Positions 18,601 through 28,039 of a stretch of 64,000 nt of DNA are shown here, in pieces. The notes below the pieces were generated by a model, which did not search any database, was not told where the DNA came from, and was given only the letters and a program-made list of their open reading frames with translations. A program made the position numbers and the translations under genes. The stretch's first letter is position 1; every line of letters starts with the position of its first letter. The DNA lies in assembly GCA_004194705.1 (NCBI GenBank), contig SADC01000886.1, positions 620,001-684,000 of the forward strand, in the 5' to 3' direction. The DNA is from Ditylenchus dipsaci. Lineage: Eukaryota; Nematoda; Chromadorea; Rhabditida; Anguinidae.

Positions 18601-20742
18601 TCGTATCTCTTGCGACGCAAATATTGTGGTGCTTATACTGGCGTGTAAATCGTGTGGTGCTAAATAGGTTGTTTGTAAATCATGTGTCGCAAACCTTATT
18701 GCTCAAGTCTTGCCACGCCACTTAGGTACAGCTTCCTGAGCGCGAGGGTTTAGGTATTGCAAGCATTCGTTTTAGTTTTTTAATATTATATGTAAGTAGT
18801 ACATGTATACCTACTTCTGGTGGTTTGAGATTATTTAGGGTGATTTGGGGTGATCTGAGGTGATTTGCAGTGATTTGGGGTGTTTGGCGGTTTGGGGTGA
18901 TTTAAAGTGATATAGGGTGATTTGCACCGGTTATTTTGCATTTGTAGGTGCTGTATAGGTAGGCTGCTCAGTTTCTGGTGTTATGTGCGCTGATAAATAT
19001 CCAAGGCTTTAAAAAAGTGAAATCGGTAATAAGCAGAAAAAAGCCCATTGTAAGCACCTTTAGTTCACTACCGACTTCGACATCCTACTTCCTACCTCCA
19101 TCGTAAGCACCCTGACCTCACTACCGACTTCCAAATCCCACTTCGACACCCTACTTCGACATCGAGATCCCATTGTGAGCGCCCTGTTAAAGGGCAAAAC
19201 TTTTTTTGTCACAGATTTGATTTGTCACAGATTCACTTTTTTTGTACCAGATTCACTTTTTTGTGTCACATATTTCCTCATTTCTGTCACAGATTCGCTT
19301 CTCGACACGAAATCAGCAATTTTTAAAATTTCTTGTGTGAAATTCAGCGGTGGGCAAAGACCAGATGCTGGAGACCCACTCCGGAATAGCCAAAAGGCCA
19401 AAATTACTGGTTTTTTGGGGTTTACTAAAGGGAGAGTAAACTTTATGAGAAAACCCGATTGAGCGGATCAGATTTTGGGTCCGATCGGCTAAATCACTCA
19501 CAAATCCACCCTGAACCACTCAAAACCACCATAAACCTGGAATTCTGAGCGATTAAGCCCATCGGACCGAAATCTGATCCGCTCAATCGGTTTTTCTCAA
19601 AAAGTTTACTTCCCCACTTGTAAAAATTCAAAAAACCAGTAATTTTGGCCTTTTGGACATTCCGGAGTGGGTCTCCAGCCATCTGGTCTTTGCCCACCCC
19701 TGAATTTCACACAAAAAATTTTAAAATTGTTGATTTCGTGTCGAGAACCGAATCTGTGACAGAAATGAGGAAATCTGTGACAGAAAAAAGTGAACCTGGT
19801 ACAAAAAAAGTGAATCTGTGACAAATCAAATCTGTGACAGAAAAAAGTGAATCTGATACAAAAAAAAGTGAATCTGTGACAAAAAAAAGTATTGCCCCCC
19901 TTTTTAAGCAGCGGCGGACTGTGAAAGTCGCTCATTGGTTCGATTCCCACTGGAGGTACAGTTTCTCTCGACTTTTACCAAATTGCGTCATATTAATTCT
20001 CGTTTTGAATTTCGCTGGTACCCGCCTTTTAAAATATTCTCAAGGGCGGTAAGCATGCTTCTTTAAGGCCCTAGGACCTTATAAGGTTATTCGAAATCTT
20101 TTGATAACGTTTATGTAAAATTTTTAAACATAAAAAACTTTCTCAGTATGACCTTGGGTGAAATAATACTTGACGCTATGTTAACACGACTGGAATCGAC
20201 TGTAAGAGGCTCTGCAAACCTACAATTCTTCCTCGGGAGAGACTCTTGAGTTGCTGCATTCTCCGGCGTCGAATGCTCTCCAAATCCTCATCATCGTCTG
20301 AGCTATCTGACTGCTTTTGACTACTGCTAGGATTCTGCAGTGTAAATCGCTTAGCTTCTTTTATCATCTAAAAGAAAAAACGCGCGTCAAAGAAGACTGT
20401 TCACTGAAAATGTAAGATTACTTATACCTCTAGCTCAGCTTTTCTCTGTTTTACTTTCATCTGATGTTGAGCAGTGTGATAATCGGCTAAGACAGCTTTG
20501 GGACCTGTCTTTAATATGGAGATTGCAACAACACTGACTTTATCTTAATTGTACCTGTTTTCTATTACTGGCTACTCCTGATGGAGTGTTTGACGCAGTG
20601 TCTCCGTCACCAAGTCCTGTCTCTTCGTCAGAAGAGCTACAATAACCCACATTTGGTCCTGTAATTTTCACTTTGAAGTTTTTCTTACTATTTTGACTAC
20701 ATTTGAGTTACCATCAAGAAATTTTTCATCCAAGGTTGCCAT
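12638..20742 (-). CDS. PDCL: Phosducin-like protein (PDCL / PhLP1 type), complete
   Basis: Cytosolic co-chaperone that works with CCT in assembling G-protein beta-gamma dimers. Minus-strand exons: 20712-20742 (MATLDEKFLDG), 20555-20658, 20428-20508, 20224-20367, 12937-13137, 12839-12890, 12720-12792, 12638-12662. They sum to 711 nt, 236 residues plus stop, with every junction in phase. The N-terminal helical part has TGPKAVLADYH (family: GPKGVINDWR) and DDDEDLESIRRRRMQQL (family: DEEFLQQYRKQRMEEM). The thioredoxin-like domain has IHIYRDGLDSCNTLNEAL, KFFKVQAHLLG, NALPALQIYRNGDLIGNF and VRITDHIGEDF, ending SNDIEPSE. Human PhLP1 has 301 residues, so the N-terminus here is shorter. The 7.1-kb intron between 20224 and 13137 carries a LINE and many MITEs. 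Start chosen because MATLDEK matches the family and precedes a good donor. Poly(A) signal at 12482-12487. Confidence 0.95.
13195..13640. repeat. Repeat fragments in PDCL intron
   Basis: 13195-13270 resembles the inner part of the pogo/Tc1-type MITEs. 13355-13385 holds a small hairpin (aaggtcctaggaccttaagg), a word that recurs near 20065. 13490-13625 (ctaggccttgttttgttag and flanks) is shared with the element at 54836-56440. No gene seen. Confidence 0.5.
13645..13890. mobile_element. Palindromic MITE, ggcatgcccgtgc family (diverged copy)
   Basis: Ends ggggtacccttgcg and acatgggcatgctctttaa are diverged inverted repeats, with gttaaggcggtgacaagcaa near 13680 and ctggtcctcgcctttt near 13850 as inner arms. 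Cleaner copies lie at 34391-34630 and 56652-57024. Confidence 0.65.
13955..14075. mobile_element. MITE with TACCGTATT ends, 121 bp
   Basis: Begins taccgtatttattcttatag and ends ctattagaataaatacggta; gacgggta is repeated inside in both orientations. Related copies: 16733-16979, 30256-30510, 36837-37020, 47461-47697 and single ends near 91, 2310 and 58150. Confidence 0.8.
14313..14503. mobile_element. MITE with pogo/Tc1-type ends, 191 bp
   Basis: Begins tacagtcaactcccgattta, ends taaatcgagagttgactgta. The interior repeats gtgtacactaaat in both orientations. TA at each edge. No coding capacity. Confidence 0.85.
14592..14884. mobile_element. MITE with pogo/Tc1-type ends, 293 bp
   Basis: Begins tacagtcgactctcgataaa, ends gagactcgactg; arms include ttcgttcccacctagagt and its complement. 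Same family design as 5078-5507. Confidence 0.8.
14950..16667 (+). mobile_element. Broken non-LTR retrotransposon (LINE), reverse transcriptase part
   Basis: Reverse-transcriptase pieces in three frames: 14962-15348 (upstream RT segment ending DIWKFSQVF), about 15358-15566 (TSQHGFRSQKSVTTQLLE, then YFDISKAFDSISH with its catalytic-block Asp), and 15567-16601 (SSGVPQGSVLGPLLF, the FADDLKAYV catalytic box, then DLGVQITPDLKW and a thumb-like tail with RPILGF). Motif order and style fit the jockey/CR1-type LINE group. A deletion near 15345 and a one-base break near 15485 disrupt it; the endonuclease region is absent, so the copy is 5'-truncated. The 3' end is a taaataaataaatata tail at 16653-16667. 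It sits in the PDCL intron in antisense. Confidence 0.9.
16668..16712 (+). repeat. tRNA 3'-half-like hairpin with box B
   Basis: Directly after the LINE tail: gcaccgcctagggtcgaaggttcaagtcccctaggtgc folds on itself (ccctaggtgc pairs with gcacc-cctaggg) and contains a box B-like ggttcaagtcc. No box A is visible. Probably a SINE or tRNA remnant used as a 3' target, not a working tRNA. Confidence 0.5.
16733..16979. mobile_element. MITE, taccgtaattcctctaataag ends, 247 bp
   Basis: Ends taccgtaattcctctaataa and ttattagaggaattacggta are perfect complements over 20 bp or more. Inner arms pair (tgtttttgacgcatttttcg with its counterpart near 16905). Relatives at 47461-47697, 57940-58150 and 63541-63665. 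Confidence 0.9.
17300..19185. repeat. 1.9-kb inverted-repeat element with satellite-like interior
   Basis: The left end (17310-17430, cctacaatgggatgtcgat, then repeats of gacatcctacttc) returns inverted at 19065-19185 (atcgagatcccattgtgagc). The interior holds repeats of acccgaatcacgtgga (17650-17795), blocks of tattttaggccgt (17815-17990), and a GGTGATTTGGGG-type G-rich tandem repeat (18830-18925). No coding region is convincing. Confidence 0.7.
18080..18600. repeat. Palindrome nested in the 17.3-19.2 kb element
   Basis: gtgttcagcatagtcgatgtgc near 18257 pairs with the complement near 18450 (ttgactatgctgaacacg), and further arms pair outwards (ttcgtaccaatggtagtgaa near 18210 with its counterpart near 18490). 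The centre lies near 18350. Confidence 0.75.
19190..19895. repeat. Minisatellite-armed foldback, unit ctgtgacagaaaaaagtgaa
   Basis: The left arm at 19193-19310 has repeated tttttgtcacagattcact units; the right arm at 19745-19890 has the complement (agtgaatctgtgacaaaaa). The inner arms (19320-19480 and 19560-19735) are also inverted copies of each other, for example ggccaaaattactgg and ccagtaattttggcc. A second member of the family lies at 43065-43500. Confidence 0.85.
19905..19965 (+). repeat. tRNA-like remnant with box B
   Basis: gcagcggcggactgtgaaag, then ggttcgattcccactggagg, resembles the 3' part of a tRNA-derived SINE. A credible box A and acceptor stem are lacking. Confidence 0.4.
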
Positions 20743-20839
20743 TCAGATCAAATATGTGAGTGAAAGTGAGTGAAAGCTCTAGAAGAAAATTTATTCTGCT
20801 TTCTACTGAAAAGCAGGGGTTATATATAATATATAAATT

Positions 20840-22050
20840 AGTGTTGACGATTCGAATATTCGCGCGAATATTCGAATAAATTTTCGGGCGAATATTCGCG
20901 AGTATTTACGAAAATGTTCGTTCTTAACTAAAATATGCGAATATTTAAGAAAATTCAATCCTTGAACACGGCTGCAAAACATATTTAAAATGTACATATT
21001 TGAAGATTTTTACTTTGTTCGGGACTCCACATCTTCAGAACTTTTGAAATTTTACGTCAAAATTTTTATTTTCAGCGATGACAACTGAATAAGCACTAGA
21101 TAAAATTGCATTTTTTAACAGAAAACGGCCAAATTTTGCTATATTTACTTAAGAAAGAAAATCCCATCTCTAGTACTAAAGGAAATACAAAATACAACGG
21201 GAGAGCGTACGATGATGTTTTAATCGCCGGAGCCGACTCGCTGGTTGCTGGCGAGTATCATATAAACCCGGTGTTCATGAAAAAAGAAAACCGGGAACTT
21301 CATTAGTATCCTCGCTATTTGTGATCACTTATGTGGATATCTAGATAATGATCGAGTGGGCGAAATGGGGAGCAAGAACCAAGTTAACGGCCGAAAAGAA
21401 CAGTGCCAGCATGCATGCGACGCGAAGAGAAACGTCTCCGGTCGATGGTCCTGCCTTCTCGAGTGGCTGCTTCTTCGACACGCCTCCTTCACTTGTCTGA
21501 TAGCTTTGGATACAAAGCTATCCAAAGCATCCAAATCACTGCCGCTCCAACTGAAAATGACTGGTCGATAAGGGCTGATATTCACACCAAATCACTCAAT
21601 AGGAAGAACAATTTCTTAAGATATTACGATCTTTCTAAAGTTTGTAATTTCAGACTCGATGTGAAGATAGCCTCAAAGCTAACGTTTATTAAGCATCATC
21701 TCATGTTAGAACACAAAGATCTCTTCAAAAAAATTAGGCCGTGAAAACCGATCATAAAAACAAAGTCCAAAAAGAACAATAAATAGAAAAAGAAAATAAA
21801 GTTTTTGATGAGAATTGATGATTTTGAGATTTTGTTCGAGAATTATTAGGTTGTTTGTTGGTCGATAATATCGACTCGATATCAATAAAAGAAACTATTT
21901 TTTCGAACTGCAATTAAGTTTTGCTATGGCTGAGCGCGAAAATTATCCATTTGGAAAGAATGTTGAAATATTCGCGAATATTTAAATGTTTGCGCGAATA
22001 TTCGGGCAACAATAAATTCGCGCGAATTTTTACAACCCTAATATGAATTC
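20840..22050. repeat. Inverted-repeat element, cgaatattcgcgcg ends, with unidentified ORFs
   Basis: Ends are rich in gaatattcgcgcgaata (20848-20950 and 21965-22035, inverted). Inside are two open stretches on the plus strand: 21106-21306 and 21403-21744 (starts MPACMRREEKRLRSM..., ends HKDLFKKIRP), followed by AATAAA near 21779. I do not recognise these products. They may be remnants of the element's own gene, because no splice chain or known motif can be made out. Confidence 0.55.
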
Positions 22051-22556
22051 TTTAAATAAAACTGGTTTGCTAAGATAGATGTAACCAGCAAAACAGGTAT
22101 AGTCTGCTTTCGATATAGTGTAGGTGCAAAAAGTTAGTTCCCGCCTAGGGTCTGACACTTTTTTATCTCTACTTTTGAAAACTTTTCTCAAATCTGATTT
22201 GTCAGTCTAATCTCTATATAGTATTTGGACTCTGTCTGTCACGTTTATGACCAATGGACCAAGTTCGAACTGCTTCACACAAAGTCATTTTGCCTGCTCT
22301 TGATCCTTGATATCAGCATTATCTGAACGCAAATTGCATTAAAAGGAAGAGATATATCATGCAGACAGCATAAATCAAATTAAAATCGAAAACATATGAA
22401 AAAATTGAGACAGAAAGAAAAATGTGCGCGTAATTTCGAGACATCCTGTAGGTGAGGCTTTGCATGACCGATTTCCGAAGGGAGTGGGAAATTAAAACCA
22501 GAACGCTTAGACCTAAGGGTTTTACTCGCAGCATACTCAGTACATATAGAAAGAGA

Positions 22557-23395
22557 GTTTATTGAAACTATGTGAATAACAGAAGTTCACAAACTGAGAA
22601 TTTCTGTTGACTGGAGATCTTGAGTTGAGACTGGGAGCTGAACTGGACCCTTCATAACTGGAAACTGACTGAGCTGGAGAAGACCCTTCGGACTGAGCTT
22701 GCTTGACTTGCTGCCACATTCACCTTCCCACATCACCCGCGTAGGGGAATAGACGTGACTAGAGGCGGAGGACGAAACCATATGGGAGACAAGACGGCGT
22801 GATGACAAAGCGCATTTATCCACCCTAGCATCAACTCGTTTAGAATTCTGAAAAAAGTGTAGGAACTGGAAGAGACTGACTCGTATCGGTCATGACTCTG
22901 ATAGACTGGAATAGACGCAAGCATTCTGGACAGCAAGACGTCCGAATCGGCTGGAGCTATGATATAATAATCATTACTGGATAATGCATAAGAGGATCAG
23001 CTGGCCGACGACACTCTAGAGGAGTTGTCTGAAAGTGGATCTAGTTCTGGGAAATCACTGTCATCGATGAATGAATCGAGTGCCATATCAATATGGGCCT
23101 GGACAGCATCACTAAGATAATTATTACTGGAAGGAGCACTAGGCTCAAGACTAATAATTGTACAGGATAGAGCATTTGGCTCTTGGCTATGATAAATACT
23201 GGTGAAGCCTTTAATCGGCTGAGAACTAGAAAATGAGCTGGCGCGGCTATTGCCTATATAGGAATCTAAGAACCTCTGACTGGCTACACGGCTGGAGGTC
23301 TAAAGGTCTGGAGAAATACTAGCCGGATAAATAAACTTACTCACCTGGAAAGGAACATCGCAGCGAGGCAACATCGATGCAGCAGAACTAAATTC
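22557..23395 (-). CDS. Ser-rich hypothetical protein, multi-exon, possibly degraded
   Basis: Minus strand. A first exon follows a gaatttag acceptor near 23390 (MLPRCDVPFQ, donor gtgagtaag). It is followed near 23300 by an exon TSSRVASQRFLDSYIGN... reading LSDAVQAHIDMALDSFIDD and SDFPELDPLSDNSS, then a TGA near 22993. The same frame stays open beyond the TGA (SSYALSSNDYYIIAPADSD...). Later Ser-rich stretches near 22587-22823 and 22537-22719 could be further exons (acceptor tttttcag near 22853, donor gtgatg near 22735). AATAAA lies on this strand near 22557. Composition is Ser-rich and acidic; I recognise no domain. It lies inside the 22099-25433 element. Confidence 0.4.
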
Positions 23396-23505
23396 AAAAT
23401 TATATAAGACTCTTCTGATTTTCTGCTTCGAAACCCCCGGCCCAATATTTCTTCCCAATACCAATGTCAGTTTAAACTGGGTATATTATACTGGAAATAT
23501 GTTTC

Positions 23506-23670
23506 TACAGTCAAACTTCGATATAACGTACACCCGATAAAAAGTACACCCCCAATATAACGTACACCTGGCCCGGTCCCTTTAATAATAAACTCTGTCA
23601 AAATTACCTCCGATATAACGTACACCTGACCTGGTCCCCAGGGTGTACGTCATATCGAAGTTTGACTGTA
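23506..23670. mobile_element. MITE with pogo/Tc1-type ends, 165 bp
   Basis: Begins tacagtcaaacttcgatata and ends tatcgaagtttgactgta, with TA edges. ataacgtacacc is repeated inside three times. The closest relative in the window is 14313-14503. Confidence 0.9.
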
Positions 23671-23922
23671 TATGAAACTCTGGCATTGTTTTAGGTTTGT
23701 TCTGGAGTGCGGGAAAAAAAGAATTGAACAATCCGTACACTTTGAAAACTTACACTCTTTACTGTACCCTTTTTCATATTGTGTCTCAACCACAGTGTAA
23801 ACTAGCTCGCGTTGGCCCGCCTGCGGCGGGCTCCCGCTCGCGGCCACGCTGCTTGATGCACCTTATCTCAAAACTCTCTTTAGCTCGAAAAATCAAAATT
23901 TAACTCAGAAAATCAAAGCTTT

Positions 23923-24190
23923 TTAAAGGGGGGGGGACACTTGGGGGGTTGAGAAATGGGTTTGTCAACCTGATGAAAAACCCATAAATGGGATGCAAAA
24001 GATTTGAAATATAAAATTATTTTTGTTATTTATGATGGGTTTCACTACATTATTCGACAATGTTTAGTGAAACCCATCATAAAATCATAAAAATATTTTA
24101 TATATCAAATCTTTTTGCAACCCACTTATGGGTTTTCCATCAAGTTGACCAACCCATTTCTCAACCCCCCCAAGTGTCCCCCCCTTTAAA
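23923..24190. mobile_element. Near-perfect palindromic MITE, 268 bp
   Basis: Arms begin tttaaaggggggggg and end cccccctttaaa; gggttgagaaatgggtttgt pairs with its complement near 24150, with a centre near 24055. No coding capacity. Confidence 0.9.
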
Positions 24191-24481
24191 GCACACTACT
24201 TCTTTCATATAATCAGCAAGAGCTACTATATAATTAAATAGGTCTAAATTTCCCAATCACATTGGTAACTAACTAAAATGGGTTCGCCAAGCGTAATTAC
24301 CCCACTTTCCTGGCGCACCCACTTACTCATCACTCTCCCAGCATGACTTCTCACTCTCCTGGCACGCTTGCGCATTATTCTGACTCAGGAGCCCTTGACA
24401 CCGGCGGATACCCTCGCCTCTGTCAAGGTACAAATAAGATTACATAAATCACAAATAAGATAACTTCAACAGTTATCAACT

Positions 24482-24955
24482 ATGGGTAGCGATGTCTGGA
24501 GACTAAGGAAGGGTACCCCCACTCACTCTCCGGATACTCTTACTCAAATTCCAGACATCGCTACCCACTCTTATGGTACTCCTACACACTCTCCTGGTAC
24601 CCCTACCCACTCTCCTGGCACACTTAATCACTCTCCTGGTACCCCTACTCACTTCCATGGTACCCCAACTAACTCTCCAGGTACCCCTACTCACTGTCCA
24701 GGTACCTTTACCCACACTACAGGTAGGCCTACACGCTCTCTTATCCGACTTACTTGCTTTCTTAACAAATCTTATAGACAAAAATTAAACACAAATATAA
24801 AACGGTTCAAAAACAGTACAAAAAACTTTCCTCTCGAGACAAAAAACGAAAAATTCAAAAAAGGGCCAAATTCAAATTTCCTCCTAATGACCACCTCCAT
24901 ACTTTTCGCCACGCCCTATTCTAAACTTATCATTTCTCGCCGATCTTTATTTTAA
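24482..24955 (+). CDS. Hypothetical protein with GTPTHSP heptad repeats
   Basis: A 157-residue ORF starting at 24482 (MGSDVWRLRKGTPTHSP). Residues about 10-85 are a 21-bp / 7-residue tandem repeat, consensus GTPTHSP with variants (GTLNHSP, GTPTHFH, GTPTNSP, GTFTHTT), followed by a basic tail. Similar repeats occur upstream at 24330-24420 (TSHSPGTLAHYS), where a donor (gtacaaat) near 24428 could splice to this ORF. The 21-bp period keeps the frame, and silent changes between units hint at coding selection. The repeat is low-complexity and no family is recognised. It could equally be a minisatellite that happens to be open, as the other minisatellites here are. Confidence 0.35.
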   Translation: MGSDVWRLRKGTPTHSPDTLTQIPDIATHSYGTPTHSPGTPTHSPGTLNHSPGTPTHFHGTPTNSPGTPTHCPGTFTHTTGRPTRSLIRLTCFLNKSYRQKLNTNIKRFKNSTKNFPLETKNEKFKKGPNSNFLLMTTSILFATPYSKLIISRRSLF

Positions 24956-24959
24956 AAGC

Positions 24960-25375
24960 AAGCTGAGATTCAGCGCTACACGATAAAGTACGCGCCTCGG
25001 CCGTCTGACCCACTTAACTTCGAGATTTTGACTCCAGAACGAAAAAAACGACAATTTGCTCACTAAAACCCAAAAATTAAAACCAAAAAAATCTCAAAAC
25101 CAAAATCCAAAACAACCATTCTACTCCTGAGATCCCAAGCTTCAATTTGAAAAATTGACCGAGAAACCAAACAAAAACACTCCAAAAAAAACAAAAAAAC
25201 ATCAAATGTCATTGCAGAACATTGCAGAAGAGTAGATACAAATATTAGTTGGATTCGAAAGTTGACTTGAGATATTGATTAAAATTGTTTTTCGGCAAAA
25301 TCGGAATGCTTGAAATGTTATGATTAGATTGACGAATCAGATCTCATAAAAGTTTTCAAAAGCAGATGTAAAAAA
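24960..25375. other. No gene seen; AT-rich spacer
   Basis: A-rich stretch without convincing ORFs or repeats of its own. From about 25305 it merges into the right end of the 22099-25433 element. Confidence 0.4.
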
Positions 25376-25603
25376 GTGTCGGACCCTGGGGGAGTACTAA
25401 TTTTTAGCACCTGCACTGTATCGAGAGTAGACCGCATAAAGAAATTTGAAAAAAGAGAAATTGTATTAACTTCAATAGCGAAGTCAGAAAAGATCTACTT
25501 GCAAAAAAGCATAAACGCAAAAATAAGTATAAATTTCAGAGAGACTAAGCAATCCATTTATTGCGCAAACACATACAAGGGAATACAAACATCGAAATTT
25601 TAT

Positions 25604-28039
25604 TTAAACAGCAATATCAGCCTCATATACTGGACGACATCGTTCATTCCGAAATATCACGTGAGCTTTTCTTAGCAGCATTGCACCAAACTCCTGGATC
25701 TGTCTCTTGGTCCAAGCGGTAGGAAGTCCTCTGAAGTTAGCTTTAGCCATATTTGTCAGATTGTGGATCCCTGAAATTAAAAAAACTTCGTGGTGAGTTA
25801 TGAAAATCAGTAAAACCACAAAGACCTATAGCCTCAATCATGCTTCCTTCGCGAACAAAAGCTTCAGCCGAATGAATGTTGTGTGAGAGGTGGAGAGAGA
25901 TGACGCCATGACCATTGTCCCATAGCTCCAAAATCCGCTTCAACTTTTCAGTTGGCTAAACAAGATATTAGAGCGAATTTTTTTTTGAAATACCCTCTCA
26001 GTTAAAAATAAATAGCAATGCTGTTTGCCCTCGATATAATTACAAAAACCAGCCTGGTAGGAGTCGTCTTCGAGCAGTGACCGGCACCTGTTTGCATCGT
26101 TCAGATGTTGCAGCGGACGAGAATGCTTCCCTTTGCCCACATAGAATATAGCTGACACGAACTGGCGGAGATCACAGGAACTAGCACTGGAGAGCATTGA
26201 TGGATCCAGAAGCAGGTAGCAGAAAAAGGACACTTCATTCTTTCCAGCTGACGAAAAAAGGTACCGATTTCGAAGGATGTGCTCTTGAAATTCGCCCATG
26301 CTTGTAGTAATTTTAGCACCCATTTCTTCGTCCCGAATTACCAGCTCAAGGGGAACGCTAAAACCACCGGACTCGAAATCCGACTGATCTTCCAACATGG
26401 CCTCAGCACTTTGGAAATTCCCAACAGCAAAATCGGTGGCGGGACAATTGGTCTAAACTACAAAACTGTCTTAACACAATAACAATTTATATCAGAAAAA
26501 AAATCCCATGAGAAATACCAAACTGCCGATAAGAACAAAATTAACTAACCACATGTAACATCTTTAGATCTACATTCAGAAACTTGCAAATAGACGATAA
26601 CGAATGACTGAGACTTGTCTGCAAACAAATTAAATTATAATTTTTTTTATAAAATTTTCATCTTACTTGATTTCCATACACCCCCCCCCCCCCACGGAAT
26701 AAATCGCTAAAATTTACAGTAGCGGAAAAAAATTGGAGCAAGCACATATTTTTTGAAAATCATTGTGTAGCTTTTCAAACAACATTCTACAATAATTTTC
26801 AACCAAGGAGGTTGCCCGCAATCTCAGCTACATTTTGAGCAAAATATGCCTAAAAGATTAATTTTTTGTTAGCATACCAATGCTATATGCAAAGCCACTC
26901 ATTTCTGGGGGTGGAAAAAAGTTTGGAGCAAGCGCTGTTTCGTTAATGTTTCAAAATTTTAGAGTTGTTTGCTATTATTTTTAATGAGTTTTACAGCACT
27001 GTTCTTAGCTACAATTTGATAGGTCAATTCTTTTGATCATTCTGAGAAAAGTTATGACCATCAACAAAAAGTGTCAATTTCTAGTCAAAATCAAAGTAAA
27101 TCTAGGAAAATGGTTGTTGGTCACATAAATACTGACTTTTCTTAAAAGTTTGAATATCAAGATTGACCAGTTAATGCACTGTTTGAATATTAACAATTTC
27201 TTACCATGTAGCCTTTTTTTAAGGATTGCACAGGGCTGAGAAACGGACGGTAAGTTGAAAGAAGTAAAAAACATCTATTTTTTTTATTTTGAGACATTTT
27301 CACTTCTTTCAACTTCAACGTCCGTTCTCAGCCCTGCATCCTTAAAAAAGGCTTACATGCCATTGTAAAGAAATTGTAAATATTCAAACAGTGCATTAAC
27401 TGGTCAATCTTGATATTCAAACTTTTAAGAAAGTCAGTATTTATGACCAAACAACCATTTTCCTTAGATTTACTTTGATTTTGACTAGAAATTGACACTT
27501 TTTGTTGATGGTCATAACTTTTCTCAGAATGATCAAAAGAAGTGTTTGACCTATCAAATTGTAGCTAAGAAACAGTGCTGTAAAACTCATTAAAATAACT
27601 AGCAAACAACTCCTAAAATTTTGAAACATTAACGAAACAGCGCTTGCTCCAATACTTTTTTCCACCCCAGAAATGAGTGGCTTTGCATATAGGGGGGGTA
27701 TGCTAACAAAAAATTAATCTTTTTAGGCATATTTGTGCTCAAATGTAGCTGAGATTGCGGGCAACCTCCTTGGTTGAAAATTATTGTAGAATGTTTGAAT
27801 TTGAAAAGCTACACTTGATTTTCAAAAAATATGTGCTTCTCCAATACTTTTTCCGCTACTGTAATTTCTACTTATTTCAACCACCAAATCCTAGACTAAG
27901 AAGTTACTTTTTGGTTGCTTCCAGATTTTGTACTACGAGTCCATATACTTGACTGAGCGCTCTTACATGGAATGCAAAGGCCACCGCTCCAGTTGCTGAC
28001 AATCTAAGACATCGCTGTTCATCCCGATTGGCATAAGAC
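25604..28039 (-). CDS. ANKLE1: ANKLE1/LEM-3-type GIY-YIG endonuclease (C-terminal part)
   Basis: Structure-specific DNA endonuclease family; LEM-3 in worms processes chromatin bridges. Minus-strand exons, all in phase: 27967-28039, 26550-26618, 25994-26452, 25826-25955, 25604-25770, with the stop at 25604. The GIY-YIG domain is clear: FFCYLLLDP, FYVGKGKHSRPLQHL, LKRILELWDNGHGVISLH, then REGSMIEAIGIHNLTNMAKANFRG. These include the catalytic-type Tyr, Arg, Glu and Asn positions known from ANKLE1. The protein ends RCRPVYEADIAV. AATAAA follows at about 25558-25563. I found no ankyrin or LEM exons: the most 5' exon (ANRDEQRCLRLSATG) needs an upstream partner that I could not place. A 1.15-kb palindromic MITE fills the 26619-27966 intron. 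The family call is firm; the 5' structure is incomplete. Confidence 0.85.
26715..27863. mobile_element. 1.15-kb near-complete palindrome, tacagtagcgg ends
   Basis: Begins tacagtagcggaaaaaaatt and ends tttttccgctactgta, with TA at both edges. The arms of about 560 bp pair nearly throughout (cattctgagaaaagttatga and its complement near 27520), with a centre near 27280. This is a Tc1/mariner-type foldback with no open frame of interest. It is inserted in the ANKLE1 intron. Confidence 0.9.

Larger units (their letters stand above)
22099..25433. mobile_element. 3.3-kb composite element with pogo/Tc1-type terminal repeats
   Basis: About 130-bp diverged inverted ends. The left, tatagtctgctttcgatata, continues into ttcccgcctagggtctgacac and gaaaacttttctcaaatctg. 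The right, ending tatcgagagtagacc, holds the complement of the same series (25310-25433). Between the ends lie a Ser-rich minus-strand gene, a GTPTHSP-repeat ORF and two MITEs. No DDE transposase could be seen, so mobility must be supplied from elsewhere or the ends have been co-opted. Confidence 0.6.

Noticed and set aside
18830..18925. Possible interstitial telomere (GGTGATTTGGGG repeats)
   Set aside because: Unit length and sequence vary from copy to copy and match no known telomere repeat; it lies inside an inverted-repeat element.
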